Shown here: positions 12,401 through 24,009 of the stretch, piece by piece
Numbering within the stretch: the first letter of the stretch is position 1
Layout of the letters: every line of letters starts with the position of its first letter
Origin: Costus lasius
Lineage: Eukaryota > Streptophyta > Magnoliopsida > Zingiberales > Costaceae
Length of the DNA stretch: 64,000 bases
Assembly (NCBI GenBank): GCA_027563935.2
Contig: CM050449.1
Location: 43,374,507-43,438,506 of the forward strand
Reading direction: 5' to 3'
Translations under genes and position numbers: made by a program
The notes under the pieces: model-generated
Seen by the model: only the letters and a program-made list of their open reading frames with translations
Database searches by the model: none
What the model was told of the DNA's origin: nothing

Positions 12401-13357
12401 CCCGTTTCCAACGCGTAGGTCTACTTCATGCTGTCCCACCTGTCTTCTTCTCCTGAGTTCCTGTACATTTGAACAAATGTGAACTCCACATGCAGTGTCC
12501 AACACCCATGATATAGAAGAAGATGAAAACATGACTTCAGTCATGAATATACCTAAGCCAGAAGCGATGCTTCCCCTCTTGTCTCCTTGGAGCGCTTTAC
12601 AGTCCTTTTTCCAGTGACCCAGCTGGCCACAGTGGAAACACCTGTATTCCTTGGACCGCTTAACCTTTTGCTTCAGAGCCTTGTTGTAGTTCTTGACGGG
12701 GGCCTTGCCCTTCTTCCCCTTCTTCTTGTTCCTTGAAGGAACGATCAAGACAGAGGTCGAAGGCTTACCCTTCAGAGTTTCCTCAGTAGTCAAGAGCATA
12801 TTCAGCAGCTCTGCCGGAGTACAATCGATTTTGTTCATATTAAAGTTAATGATGAACGCATCGAAAGAGGGCGGAAGAGACTGCAGAATAATGTCTACAG
12901 CAAGCTCCTGGTTGATGGTATGCCCCAGTTTTTCTAGAGCCTCCTTGTGCCCAATCATCTTGAGCACGTGAGCTCCCACTGGGCTCCCTTCGGCCAGTTT
13001 GCTCTGAAAGAACAGCTTCGTCAGATTATAGCGTTCTGTCCTCGCCTGTGCAGCATACAGCATCTTGAGGTTCGCTATAATTTCTATAGCCGACATATCC
13101 TCATGCTGACGCTGCAGCGGTGGCGTCATAGACGCCAGCATCAGGCAAGCGACATCAATGCTATCATTGACGTGCTTTTCATAGGCATCCCGAACCGCCC
13201 TTGCGGAGTTCGGAGCGGGCTGCGGCGGTATCGCCATCTCGAGGACATACAGTTTCCTCTCTGCCTTAAGAACGATCTTAAGGTGTCCAAACCAGTCAGA
13301 GAAGTTCGGCCCAGCAAACTTCTCCCTTTCCAGTAGGGATCGCACATTGAAGCTCAT
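9473..13357 (-). pseudogene. gag-pol: copia gag-pol polyprotein, nearly intact (C2)
   Basis: A single 1,294-codon frame starts at ATG 13357 and is interrupted only by TAG codons at 11657-11659 and 11180-11182; both are CAG (Gln) in sibling copies. Gag is followed by a CCHC zinc knuckle (C240, C243, H248, C253). The protease region has DTACG at 287-291, where family members usually have D-T/S-G. A zinc-binding GAG-pre-integrase domain (H421, H426, C452, C455) precedes the integrase core D482, D545, E581, with the D-35-E spacing intact. The RT has YVDD at 968-971, and RNase H follows. The first stop falls inside integrase, so full Pol cannot be made without readthrough. Otherwise it is the best preserved polyprotein in the window. 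Confidence 0.96.
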
Positions 13358-15162
13358 GGTGTTCGTTGCTGCAGGAATCTACAACAATGCAAGAACAACA
13401 AGGTCAGTATCAATGTAAAGAATCAATCAGGACTTAAGAATGATTCCTTTTCTCACTATTTTATCTGGCTAAAAAATCCAGCAAAACAGCCCGAAAGAGT
13501 AGAACTCTTTTAGTGAGATGGGATCCAGATTTCATACTTGGTCTCCGCGTCCCGCTCAGGCGAGATAAGATGCACAGAGAGGACAAGCATTAATTTCTGG
13601 TAGGCTGTGCCAGCCAATCGCCAACCCGTGCGATTCCCCTTCATCTGGGCAATCCAGCCGACTGTGCCAACTGAGTTGGTACAACACAATCTCTGACCCC
13701 ACAGATGGCTGCCTCCATGTGCTACCATATGCGCCACATATGTAGCCTACATGGTCAAGCTGACCCGACCTACTCCCTGGACCACCACGTGCTATGCTGA
13801 GCAACGAGAAGGGATAAATCCCTACTCTGTAACACGCAGGTGTAATCGCACACCGTCTGAAGATAGATGGACGTGCCCACTGAGTGGGTACAACACGGCT
13901 CCAACGATAGTCAGAACAGTGAGGTTTCGCGTCAGAAGGCTTACGAGCTTGATATTTTAGCATTGGATTTTAACGGTCTTTTATCTTCCTTACTATCATA
14001 CAATTCCTATGGTGATAGCAGAAGATAAATTAAAACATGCTGTTCTACTTATAAAACAATAAAAGAAAGCATGGATCTTATGTGGTAAAAGCCCATAGCC
14101 TAAGTAAGACCTTAACCTAACTTAAGTCTTCACTTGCTTTTCATAATGGGACTTTTGCTGCTCATATGGCCCAAAACAGGGCTCAAGCGCCATCTGCAGA
14201 TCTGGTGCGCCCACCAGGAATTTGCGCCAGGTCCTAGGGTCGAACCCTAGACCTCCCACCTGGTCAAGCCACTTGCTGATGCGCCTCTGTCAAGAGTGTT
14301 CTGTGCTCTTGTCTGATTAATTTACAAATTAATCTATCTAGACAAGATTGACTCGCAGGTCAATTACATTTTATAAATTAAGTACAGGGTGATTCGCAGA
14401 TCACAATTAAAATTAATTTACAAAATCATTTCCAGGCACGCAGGCCCCAGCACAACACACATTTAACATGGGCAGCCCACATAAGATTAAATAAACATAC
14501 ATATGCATCAATCATCATGTGATCCATTCATGAAATTAAATTTCGAAAAACCCCATAGGTATGAATTTTAATTTCCTTATAGGCCCTACAACCTTACAAC
14601 GGTCCATTACTAGGGATCCACTCATCCAACCTAGTCAGATCCATTGCCCTTGCATGCACCAAGTCCTAATTGACTTGAGTTGACCCAGTGGTCAAACATG
14701 CATGCGGCAGGGCTGAACAACCACTATGAGATCTGGCAAACGGGTGTGACCCCGGGCCTAACTCATGTGCGTCCATAAAGTGTCTCCATCAGACATCGCT
14801 ACACGCCTTTGATGCAGTCGACCTAGAGCCACCTATGGCTTGCGCACAGGTGCTCTCTGGTCGACCCATCTAGGCTGTCAGATAGTCTGATCAGACCAGT
14901 TGGATCTAAACTAGAGGACGACTTCAACCCTAATAACCCGTCTAAGGGTTTACTGCAGGTGCCATTTAGATCTAATGGTAAGCGCGCAAGTCATTTTGTT
15001 TTTAAGATAAACATCAAAAACAACTTATAGAAGCGCTACCTACATACATGCGCCAACAACAATACATAACTAGTAAAGTTTCGCATGTAGCCTAGATCTA
15101 GTAATATGGCGCATACAAGGATCACAAATCACAGCAAACATATTTATCATGCATTAAAGCCT
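13358..15162 (-). other. C2 untranslated leader
   Basis: About 1.8 kb separates the primer binding site from the gag ATG. It is homologous to the C3 leader (18371-20132) in the opposite orientation. Open frames here (for example 13556-13963) are not kept in C3 and are probably chance. Long leaders are usual in the Angela/BARE group. Confidence 0.8.
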
Positions 15163-15174
15163 GCTTTGATACCA
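15163..15174 (-). other. primer binding site of C2 (tRNA-iMet)
   Basis: On the minus strand this reads TGGTATCAAAGC, two bases after the 5' LTR. It differs by one base from TGGTATCAGAGC, the complement of the initiator tRNA-Met 3' end found in C3. Confidence 0.85.
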
Positions 15175-15176
15175 AT

Positions 15177-16854
15177 TATAAGGGGTCCCCTTCAAGGGGG
15201 AGCGAAAAACCCTAATGGGCGCATGTGTAACATCGCAGCGGAATAAGGGTTTTAAGGATCACTAGCATGATATATGATCAACTATGAAAAACCGATTGCA
15301 AATATCAAGAAGATTCATACCATCGCCATTCGTTGGATGGTGTGTTGGAAGCAAAGACCGAAAGGGATCTTCTCCCTAGTCGACGCACACACGATGAGGA
15401 ATGGCTTCTCCTTGTCGTCTTTGTGCTAGCAAAGCTTCAAGGGTCCTTTTCGCGTGGAGGAGATGAGATCCTTTGGGCTTGGCTAAGAAGAACTTCCTCT
15501 ACACTCGTCGAGAGCTTTGTCACACGAGAAGAGAGTAAATTTCGTCCAAGGTGATGAGAGGCGATAGAGTAAACGTTGTCATCAACGTGGAGGCGTTGCT
15601 ATCCAAAAATAGCAACCCATTACTCTCAACGGTTATGCGTTCACATGAAGTGAACCGTAACTCCTTCACCCTATTCGAATCTTTGAACCAAGCGCTCACA
15701 AGATGAGCCGGTTCAAATGACTTTGGTCCAAGACCAAATCAGCCCAAGCAATGGTCGATCTTATTGAACCTCAAGGTTCAAGATCACCGTTGATCTCATG
15801 ATGCTCCCGATCTCACCGATCCAGCATCAAATCTCTCGATCGAAGCTTACCGATCTTATGCCCTAATCAATCAAACATGATCAGACTAGATCTCACTCAC
15901 AATCAGAGTTTAAAACCCCTTTAAACTGAACCTAAACAATTCAGTCCACACGATCTGACTTAAGTAAGCCATATCATCAAATTGTGCGACCCTAAGGGTT
16001 TCCTTTAAATGTCGGTAACGATAACTCACGTTATCACGATCAGTGAGGGGTATCTAGCAACACATCACTGTCTCCCAATAGAAAGGAAAGAGTCTTCCAA
16101 GACTTCACCCAAACCACAGCACAAGTGTGACTCTAACTCACAAGGCATACATGTTTCCTTTGCCACTGGATATTCTTATTGGACAAGCGTGTCAAGCTTG
16201 TAGCTCCAATATGATAAGCATGATTAGATCAGATGAACACAGTCACCTGGGTATGGCCATACACTTTCTCAATCATCTCATCAAGGGGGGGCCCCTGTAG
16301 AATATCACACTCCTTAAACAAGGAGACGGCAATCCTATGTCTATCACCAGTGCCCTAACCTGATTCAAGATCACCATCCAAGATAGTCTATAATCATTAT
16401 CTTTCAAATGATATTGAACTACCTCAAAACAATGACAATCATCATTTAGAAGCACAAGTGATCTCAAGTTAGAGGAAATGTGCCACTTGTTGCAATCAAG
16501 GAATATTCACATCGTGACAAACAATTGAATATCCTAGTAGGGTCTGTCCAGTACATCCAATGTACCCATGAGTCTACACCTTATTCCATGCTCGAAGCAT
16601 CCTATAAGATTAGAACACATATTAGTCTCAATCATATCAAGGCTGTCTCATGTTCACCAAGATATCTCGACTAAGGACATAAAGTCTGTCAGCCTAGCTG
16701 AACAGCTTTGAGACATTAATCAGAAGTACACTTATTACAGCAGATAAGGTAACAAACTGAATAACAACCATGCCTTTATAAACAGAAGAGTTTATTACAT
16801 GATACTGTTACAATCCCAAGGCCTCAAACATTAGCCTAAGGGCATACCCCAACA
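15177..16854 (-). repeat. C2 5' LTR
   Basis: This is the 1,678-bp partner of 7775-9452. Its inner terminus reads TATAAGGGG where the other LTR has TGTAAGGGG, so one terminal TG is now TA on the + strand. The outer end CCCCAACA abuts TSD copy GTTTT. Confidence 0.96.
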
Positions 16855-16859
16855 GTTTT

Positions 16860-18356
16860 GTCCTTAGTCGAGATATCTTGGTGAACATGAGACAGCCTTG
16901 ATATGATTGAGACTAATATGTGTTCTAATCTTATAGGATGCTTCGAGCATGGAATAAGATGTAGACTCATGGGTACATTGGATGTACTGGACAGACCCTA
17001 CTTAGGATATTCAATTGCTTGTCACAATGTGAATAATCCTTATATGCAAACAAGTGGCATATTTCCTCTGACTTGAGATCACTTGTGTTTCTAAATGATG
17101 ATTGGCATTGTTTTGAGGTAGTTCAATATCATTTGAAACATAATGGTTATAGACTATCTTGGATAATGAGCATGAGTCAGGTTAGGGCACTAGTGATAGA
17201 TATAGGATTGCCGTCTCCTTGATTGGAGTGTGATGTTCTATAGGGGCCCCCTGGATGAGATGGTTGAGAAAGTGTATGGCCATACCCAGGTGACTATGTT
17301 CATCTGATCTAACCACTCTCATCATATTGGAATTACAGGCTTGACACGCTTGTCCAATAAGAACATCCAGTGGCAAAGGAAACACATATGTCAAGTGACT
17401 TAGGTTCACACTTGTGCTGTGGTTTGGGTGTAGTCTTGGAAGACTCTTTCCTTTATATCGGGAGACAGTGATGTGTTGCTAGATACCCCTCACTGATCGT
17501 GATAACGTAAGTTATCGTTACCAACATTTAAAGGAAACCCTTAGGGTCGCACAATTTGATGATATGGCTTACTTGAGTCAGATCGTGTGGACTGAATTGT
17601 TTTGGTCCAGTTTAAAGGAGTTTAAACTCTGATTGTAAGTGAGATCTGGTCTAATCATGTTTGATTGATTAGGGCTTGAGATCGGTAAGCTTCGATCGAG
17701 AGTATTGATGCTAGATCGGTGAGATCAAGAGCATCAAGAGATGAATGGTTAGATCTTGAGCCTTATGGTTTAATATGATCTAGACCAATGCTTGGTTTAA
17801 TTTGGTCTTTGAACCAAATGTAATTGAACCGGTTCACTTAATGTGGGCGCATGGTTCAAGTCAAGGGAGGAAGTTGCGATTGGGAAAACGCATCTTGCGT
17901 TGAAGTAGTGGCTTGCTATTTTTGGAAATTGATTTTCCAAAATGGGGAGCACGCCTCACGTTCGAGGGATCGCCCCTATTCTCGTCTTCACCTCTCGACA
18001 CCTCTCTCTCGTGTGGTGAGACTTCACGCAAAGGAGGAGAGGACTTGACAAAGCCAAGAGGTCATCTCATCTTCCTTTCAAGCGATCAGGAGACTTGGAG
18101 ATCCTTGCTAGCACAAGGAGCGACAAGGAGAAAGCCATTTCTCATCTTGTGTGCATCACCTTTGGAGGAGAGCCGCTCGCCCTCTTCTTCCAAGTCGCCA
18201 TCCAAAGCAATGGCTATGGTATGATCCCTTCTCGATCAATACTTGTTATTAAAGTTGATCTATGTTCATACATGCGATCCTAGGAAACCCTAGATTCCGC
18301 CCATGCAATTTTTATATGCGCATGATTAGGGTTTCGCCCCCTTTAGGGAACTTTCA
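16860..18356 (+). repeat. C3 5' LTR, right piece
   Basis: The LTR resumes at GTCCTTAGTCGAG after the second GTTTT copy and ends CTTTCA. It pairs with 24187-25683 in the 3' LTR. Open frames such as 17851-18048 and 17913-18224 recur in the 3' LTR because of LTR identity and show no known domain. Confidence 0.95.
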
Positions 18357-18358
18357 AT

Positions 18359-18370
18359 TGGTATCAGAGC
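18359..18370 (+). other. primer binding site of C3 (tRNA-iMet)
   Basis: TGGTATCAGAGC lies two bases after the LTR end CTTTCA. It is an exact match to the usual initiator tRNA-Met primer site of copia elements. Confidence 0.92.
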
Positions 18371-20132
18371 CGAATTCATGTTTGAATCATATGATTGCTT
18401 GTTGTGATCCTTGTTTGCGCTCATGAATAGATCTAATGGTTATCTTCATGCGATGTATCTTTGTTGGCGCATGTTGTAGTTTTTCTCAAAACATTACTTG
18501 CACGCCCCTCATTAGATCTAAGCGCCTACTTCAAAAGCTTAGACGGGTTATTAGGGTTGAAGTCATCGTCCAGTCTAGACCCAACAGTCTAATCAGACCA
18601 TCTGACAGCCTAGATGGGTCGACCAGATGGCACCTATGCGCAAGCTGAGGTGGCTATTGGTCGACTGCAGAAAGGCGTGTAGCGATGTCTGATTTAGACA
18701 ACCAGTGAACGCTCATGATTAAGGCCCGGGGTCATACCCGCTTGCCAGAACTCATGAGGGTCGTTCAGCCCTTAACCCATGCATTGTTGACCATGAGGTC
18801 GACTCAAGTCGGTTATGACTTGATGCATGCAAGGGCAGGGGGTCTGACTAGGTCTGATGAGTGGATCCCTATTAATGGACCGTTGTAAGGTAGTAGGGCA
18901 CATAAGGAAATAAAATGAAGCCAATGGGTTTTTCAAAAATTTATTTTCTTGATTGGATCACATGATGTTTGTATAACATGATGAGTGTTTATTTAATCTT
19001 ATGTGGGCTGCCTAAAATTTAATGTGTGCTGTGCTGGGGCCTGCGTGCCTGGATTATTATTGTAAATTATTATTGTGATCTGCGCATCACATTTTAATTA
19101 ATTTATAATGTGTAATTGACCTGTGTGTCAATCATGTCTAGATAGATTAAATTGTATTTTAATCAGACATGAGCACAGAGCACACTTGGCAGAGGCGCAT
19201 GCAGCAAGTGGCTTCACCAGTGAGAGGTCTAGAGTTCGACTCTAGGATAGGCGCATTTTACCTGGTGGGCGCATCTGAGCTGTAGTGGGCGCTTGGGCCC
19301 GGGTTGGGCCAGCATGAAATGCTAAAGACCCAAGAAGAGCTCAAGTGAAGACTTAAGTTAATTAAGGTCTTACTTAGGCTTAATGGGCTTTTACCACATA
19401 AGATCATCATGCTTTCAATTTACTGTTTAAGTAATTTTGTAACTGCATGATTTATTCTTCTGCTATCACCATAGGATTTGAATGATAGTAAGAAGATAAA
19501 AGGACCGTTAAAATCCAACGTTAAATATCAAGCACGATAGCCTTCAGAAGTGAAACCTCACTGTTCTGACTATCGTTGGGGCCGTGTTGTTCCCACTCAG
19601 TGGGCACGCCCATCTATCTTCAGACGGTGTGTGATTACACCTGCGTGTTACAGAGAAGGGATTTATCGCTTCTCGTTGCTCAGCATAGCACGTGGTGGTC
19701 CAGGGAGTAGGTCGGGTCAGCTTGACCATGTAGGCTACATATTGAACATATGGTAGCTATATGGAGGCAGCCATCTGTGGGATCAGAGACTGTGTTGTAC
19801 CAACTCAGTTGGCACAGTCTGCTGGATTGCCCAGATGAAGGGGAATCGCACGGGTTGGCGATTGGCAGGGATTGCCTACCAGAGATTAGTGCTTGTACTC
19901 TCTGTGCATCTTATCTCGCCTGAGCGGGACGCGGAGACCAAGTATGAAATCTGGATCCCATCTCACTAAAAGAGTTTCACTCTTTCGGACTGTTTTACTG
20001 GATTTTTCAGTCAGATAAAATAGTGAGAAAAGAATCATTCTTAAGTCCTGAATTGATTCTAACATTGATACTGACCTTGCTGTTCTTGCATTGTTGTAGA
20101 TTACTGCAGCAACGAACACCACAGCGTTCAAT
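18371..20132 (+). other. C3 untranslated leader
   Basis: About 1.76 kb of leader is homologous to the C2 leader. Nothing in it looks coding. The sibling gag ATG context ACACCATGAGC is ACACCACAGCG here, so the gag start codon is lost. Confidence 0.8.
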
Positions 20133-23100
20133 GTGCGATCCCTACTGGAAAGGGAGAAGTTTGCTGGGCCAAACTTCTCAGACTGGTACGGACACCTTAA
20201 GATTGTTCTTAAGGCTGAGAGGAAACTGTATGTCCTCGAGACGGCTATACCGCCTCAACCCGCTGCGAACGCCGCAAGGGCGGTTCGGGAAGCTTATGAA
20301 AAGCATGTCAATGATAGCATTGATGTCGCTTGCCTTATGCTAGCGTCTATGACGCCAGAGCTTCAGCGTCAGCATGAGGATTTATCTGCTATAGAAATTA
20401 TAGCAAACCTCAAGCTACTGTATGCTGCACAGGCAAGGACTGAACGCTATAACTTGACGAAACTTTTCTTTCAGAGCAAACTGACTGAAGGGAGTCCAGT
20501 GGGAGCTCACGTACTCAAGATGATTGGGTACAAGGAGGCTCTAGAGAAACTGGGACACACCATCAATCAGGAGCTTGTTGTAGACATCATCTTGCAGTCT
20601 CTCCCGGCCTCTTTCGATCCGTTCATTATTAATTTTAATATGAACAAGATCGACTGTACGCCGGCAGAGTTACTGAACATGCTCTTGACTACAGAGCAGA
20701 CTCAGTCTCGTGAGAAGGGAACGCCTTCATCCTCTGTCCTGATGGTTCCTTCAAGGAACAAGAGGAAAGGGAAGAAGGGCAAAGCCCCTATCAAGAGCTA
20801 CAACAAGGCTCTAAAGCAAAAGATAAAGCGGTCGAAGGAATACAGATGTTTCCATTGTGGCCAGTTGGGTCACTGGAAAAGGACTGTAAAGCGCTCCAAG
20901 GAGATAAGAAGGGAAGCAAGCCTTTCGCTTCTGGCTCAGGTATTTACGTGACTGAAGTCATGGTATCTTCTTCTTCTATTTCATGGGTGTTGGACACTGC
21001 ATGTGGAGTTCACATTTGTTCAAATGTACAGGAACTCAAGAGAAGAAGACAGGTGGGACAGCATGAGGTGGACCTACGAGTTGGAAACGGGGCACGGGTT
21101 GCTGCTGTTGCTGTAGGAGTTTATCACATCTCTTTACCATCTGGTATTAGAACTGGACAATTGTTATTTTGTACCGAGCATACCTAAGAATATTATCTCT
21201 ATTCCTGCTCTTGTCAGGAAAGGGTTTTCCTTTGAATGCAAGATTTCAAAGTGTTATATTTCTTTTGATAATATTGTTTATGCTACTGGGTCAATTAACA
21301 ATGGGTTATTCATGTTGGACATGGAATGTTCTATACAACAGATTGATATTAAGAAAGCCAAGTATGCTGATGACAGCACCTTGTTATGGCATAGTCATTT
21401 AGGCCATATTAACAAGAAGCGCATTAAGCGGTTGCATGAGCATGGACTGCTGGGATCATTCTCCTATGAGGAGCTTGATACATGCAAAGCTTGTTTAATT
21501 GGTACAATGACGAAGTCTCCTTTTTCTAATAAAGGTCAAAGGGCTTCAGGTTTACTTGATCTCATTCACAGTGATGTGTGTGGGCCATTTAGTAAACATG
21601 CCAGAGGTGGCTATTCATACTTCATTACCTTTACTGATGATTTCAATAGGTATGGTTATGTCTATCTAATGAGACATAAGAGTGAATCTTTTGACAAGTT
21701 CAAAGAGTTCAAAAATGAAGTACAAAATCAGCTAGGCCGAAATATCAAGGCACTTCGCTCAGATCGAGGTGGAGAATACTTGAGTCATGAGTTTACTGAC
21801 TATCTGAAGGAGTGTGGGATTATCTCACAGCTCACTCTGCCAGGAACACCGCAATGGAATGGTGTGTCCGAGAGGAGAAATAGAACCTTACTGGATATGG
21901 TTCGTTCTATGATGAGTCAGGCTACTCTACCTTACTCCTTTTGGGGATTTGCACTGGAAACAGCTGCAGAGGTACTAAACCGAGTGCCATCCAAGGCCGT
22001 TTCAAAGACTCCATATGAGTTATGGTATGGGAAACAGCCGAGCTTGACATTTATTAAGATCTGGGGTTGCGAGGCTTATGTCAAAAAGCTCGCCTCTGGG
22101 AAACTAGAGAGCAGATCTGAGAAATGTATCTTTGTCGGTTACCCTAAGGAAACTAAGGGTTATTATTTCTACGATCCCAAAGAGAACAAAGTATTTGTTG
22201 CTCGGACGGATATTTTTCTTGAGAAGGAATTTCTTCTGCAAGAGGCCAGTGGGAGAGAAATAAAGCTGGATGAGAATCCAGAAGAAGGACAAAGTAGTCA
22301 AGCACAGTTGGATGAGCCTGAGCCAATAGATCAGGTTACTGAACAACCTGAGGCTCAGATATCACAGGAACCGCGAAGATCGGGAAGGATCCGTCGTCAG
22401 CCTGAGCGCTATGACGGAGTCTACATCATTGATGATGAACCCCTCACTTATGCGGATGCGGTCAGTGGACCGGAATCAGCGAGACGACTTGAAGCTATGC
22501 GAGCCGAGATGGACTCCATGTCAGATAACCAAGTTTGGGATTTGGTTGATCCGCCTCCGGGAGTAATCCCTATAGGTTGTAAGTGGATTTTCAAGAAGAA
22601 GATTGACATGGATGGTAACGTGGTTACCTATAAAGGCAGGCTTGTTGCGAAAGGTTTCAAACAAATCTACGGGATAGATTATGATGAAACTTTCTCTCCT
22701 GTAGCCATGTTCAAGTCTATTCGGATTATTCTTGCGATAGCGGCATATTATGATTATGAGATCTGGCAAATGGATGTGAAGACCGCTTTCCTTAATGGAA
22801 ACTTAGAGGAGGATGTGTATATGACACAACCTGAAGGTTTCACTAATCCATCAGATCGTCATAAAATATGCAAATTAAAGAAGTCCATTTATGGACTTAA
22901 ACAAGCATCAAGAAGCTGGAATATTCGTTTTGATGAATCAATCTGTGAATTTGGTTTCATCAAGAATGAAGATGACCCGTGTGTATATAAGAGGTTTAGT
23001 GGGAGCGTGATTACTTTCCTAGTCCTCTACGTCGATGATATCTTGATCATTGGAAATGATATTCCTGAACTACATGCGGTTAAGGCATGGTTAAGAAAAT

Positions 23101-23989
23101 GTTTCCAGATGAAAGATTTAGGAGAAGCAGCCTATGTATTAGGTGTGAAGATCTACAGAGATAGATCAAAGAGGCTTCTCGGGCTGTGCCAGAGTACTTA
23201 CATCGATAAAGTCCTGGAGAGATTCCATTTAGAAAATTCTAAAAGAGGATATCTTCCAGTCAGACATGGTCTGAATCTTTCAAAGAGTCAGTGTCCACAA
23301 ACACAGACTGGGAAAGATGAAATGGACAATACGCCTTATGCTTCGGCTATTGGGTCCATTATGTATGCGATGTTGTGTACTCGCCCAGACGTCGCTTATG
23401 GGTTAAGCGTGACCAGTCGATTCCAAAGTAATCCAGGGAAGGCACACTGGATTGCGGTCAAGAACATTTTGAAATATTTTCGGAGGACCAAAGATATGTT
23501 CTTGGTATATGGAGGAGATATACTGACGCTTCATTCCAGTCTGACCAGGATGATTTCCGATCGCAATCAGGCTATGTTTTTAGCTTGAATGGAGGAGCAG
23601 TGGTGTGGAAAAGTTTCAAACAATCAATTGTTGCTGATTCCACAACAGAAGCCGAGTATGTTGCAGCCTCAGAAGCATCCAAGGAGGCAGTGTGGATTCG
23701 TAAGTTCGTTCAGGAACTTGGTGTTGTTCCTTCGAGTGCAGATCCTTTGGTTATCTTCTGTGATAACACTGGAGCAATTGCACAGGCAAAGGAACCACGG
23801 TCGCACCAGAAGTCCAAGCACATACAGAGAAGGTTTCACTTGATCCGGGAGATCATTGATCGTGGCGAGATCAAAGTCTGCAAGGTTCATATAGATGACA
23901 ATCTAGCTGACCCGCTTACAAAGTCTCTGGCGCAGCAGAAGCATGAGAAGCACTGTAATAATATGGGTTTGAGATTTCTCAACCATTAG
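20133..23989 (+). pseudogene. gag-pol: broken copia gag-pol (C3)
   Basis: The polyprotein is recognisable from Gag to RNase H but has at least four lesions. The gag ATG is destroyed, so the frame only opens at a GTG. One A is missing from an A-run at 20877-20880, inside the CCHC knuckle, which removes its last Cys from the frame. A 5-bp deletion near 21149 shifts the frame after the protease region (DTACG motif visible upstream). A 22-bp deletion near 23515 removes the codons between the RT end and the first RNase H motif. Between lesions the frames are long: 21312-23588 carries integrase and RT with YVDD, and 23585-23989 carries RNase H ending in GLRFLNH. It could move only with proteins from other copies. 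Confidence 0.95.
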
Positions 23990-23991
23990 AT

Positions 23992-24009
23992 TAAGTGCAA
24001 GTGGGAGAT
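23992..24009 (+). other. polypurine tract of C3
   Basis: AAGTGCAAGTGGGAGAT directly precedes the 3' LTR start TGTTGGGG, as in C1 and C2. Confidence 0.8.

Larger units (their letters stand above)
7775..16854 (-). mobile_element. full-length Ty1/copia element C2, nested in the C3 5' LTR
   Basis: This is a 9,080-bp complete element on the minus strand with GTTTT duplications at 7770-7774 and 16855-16859. Both LTRs are 1,678 bp. Joining the flanks restores the uninterrupted LTR sequence found in the C3 3' LTR. By-eye comparison of the LTRs finds about six substitutions, mostly transitions, so this is the youngest insertion in the window. Order in its own direction: 5' LTR, primer binding site, 1.8-kb leader, gag-pol, purine tract, 3' LTR. 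It inserted into a sibling of its own family. Confidence 0.97.

Noticed and set aside
13556..13963. 135-codon minus-strand frame in the C2 leader
   Set aside because: The homologous C3 leader does not keep it open, which argues against a leader-encoded protein.
17913..18224. 103-codon frame repeated at 25240-25551
   Set aside because: It lies within the paired C3 LTRs, overlaps other frames, and has no recognisable motif.
18359..18370. Sequence matching the tRNA-Met 3' end
   Set aside because: It is only the primer binding site next to an LTR; no cloverleaf tRNA gene is present.
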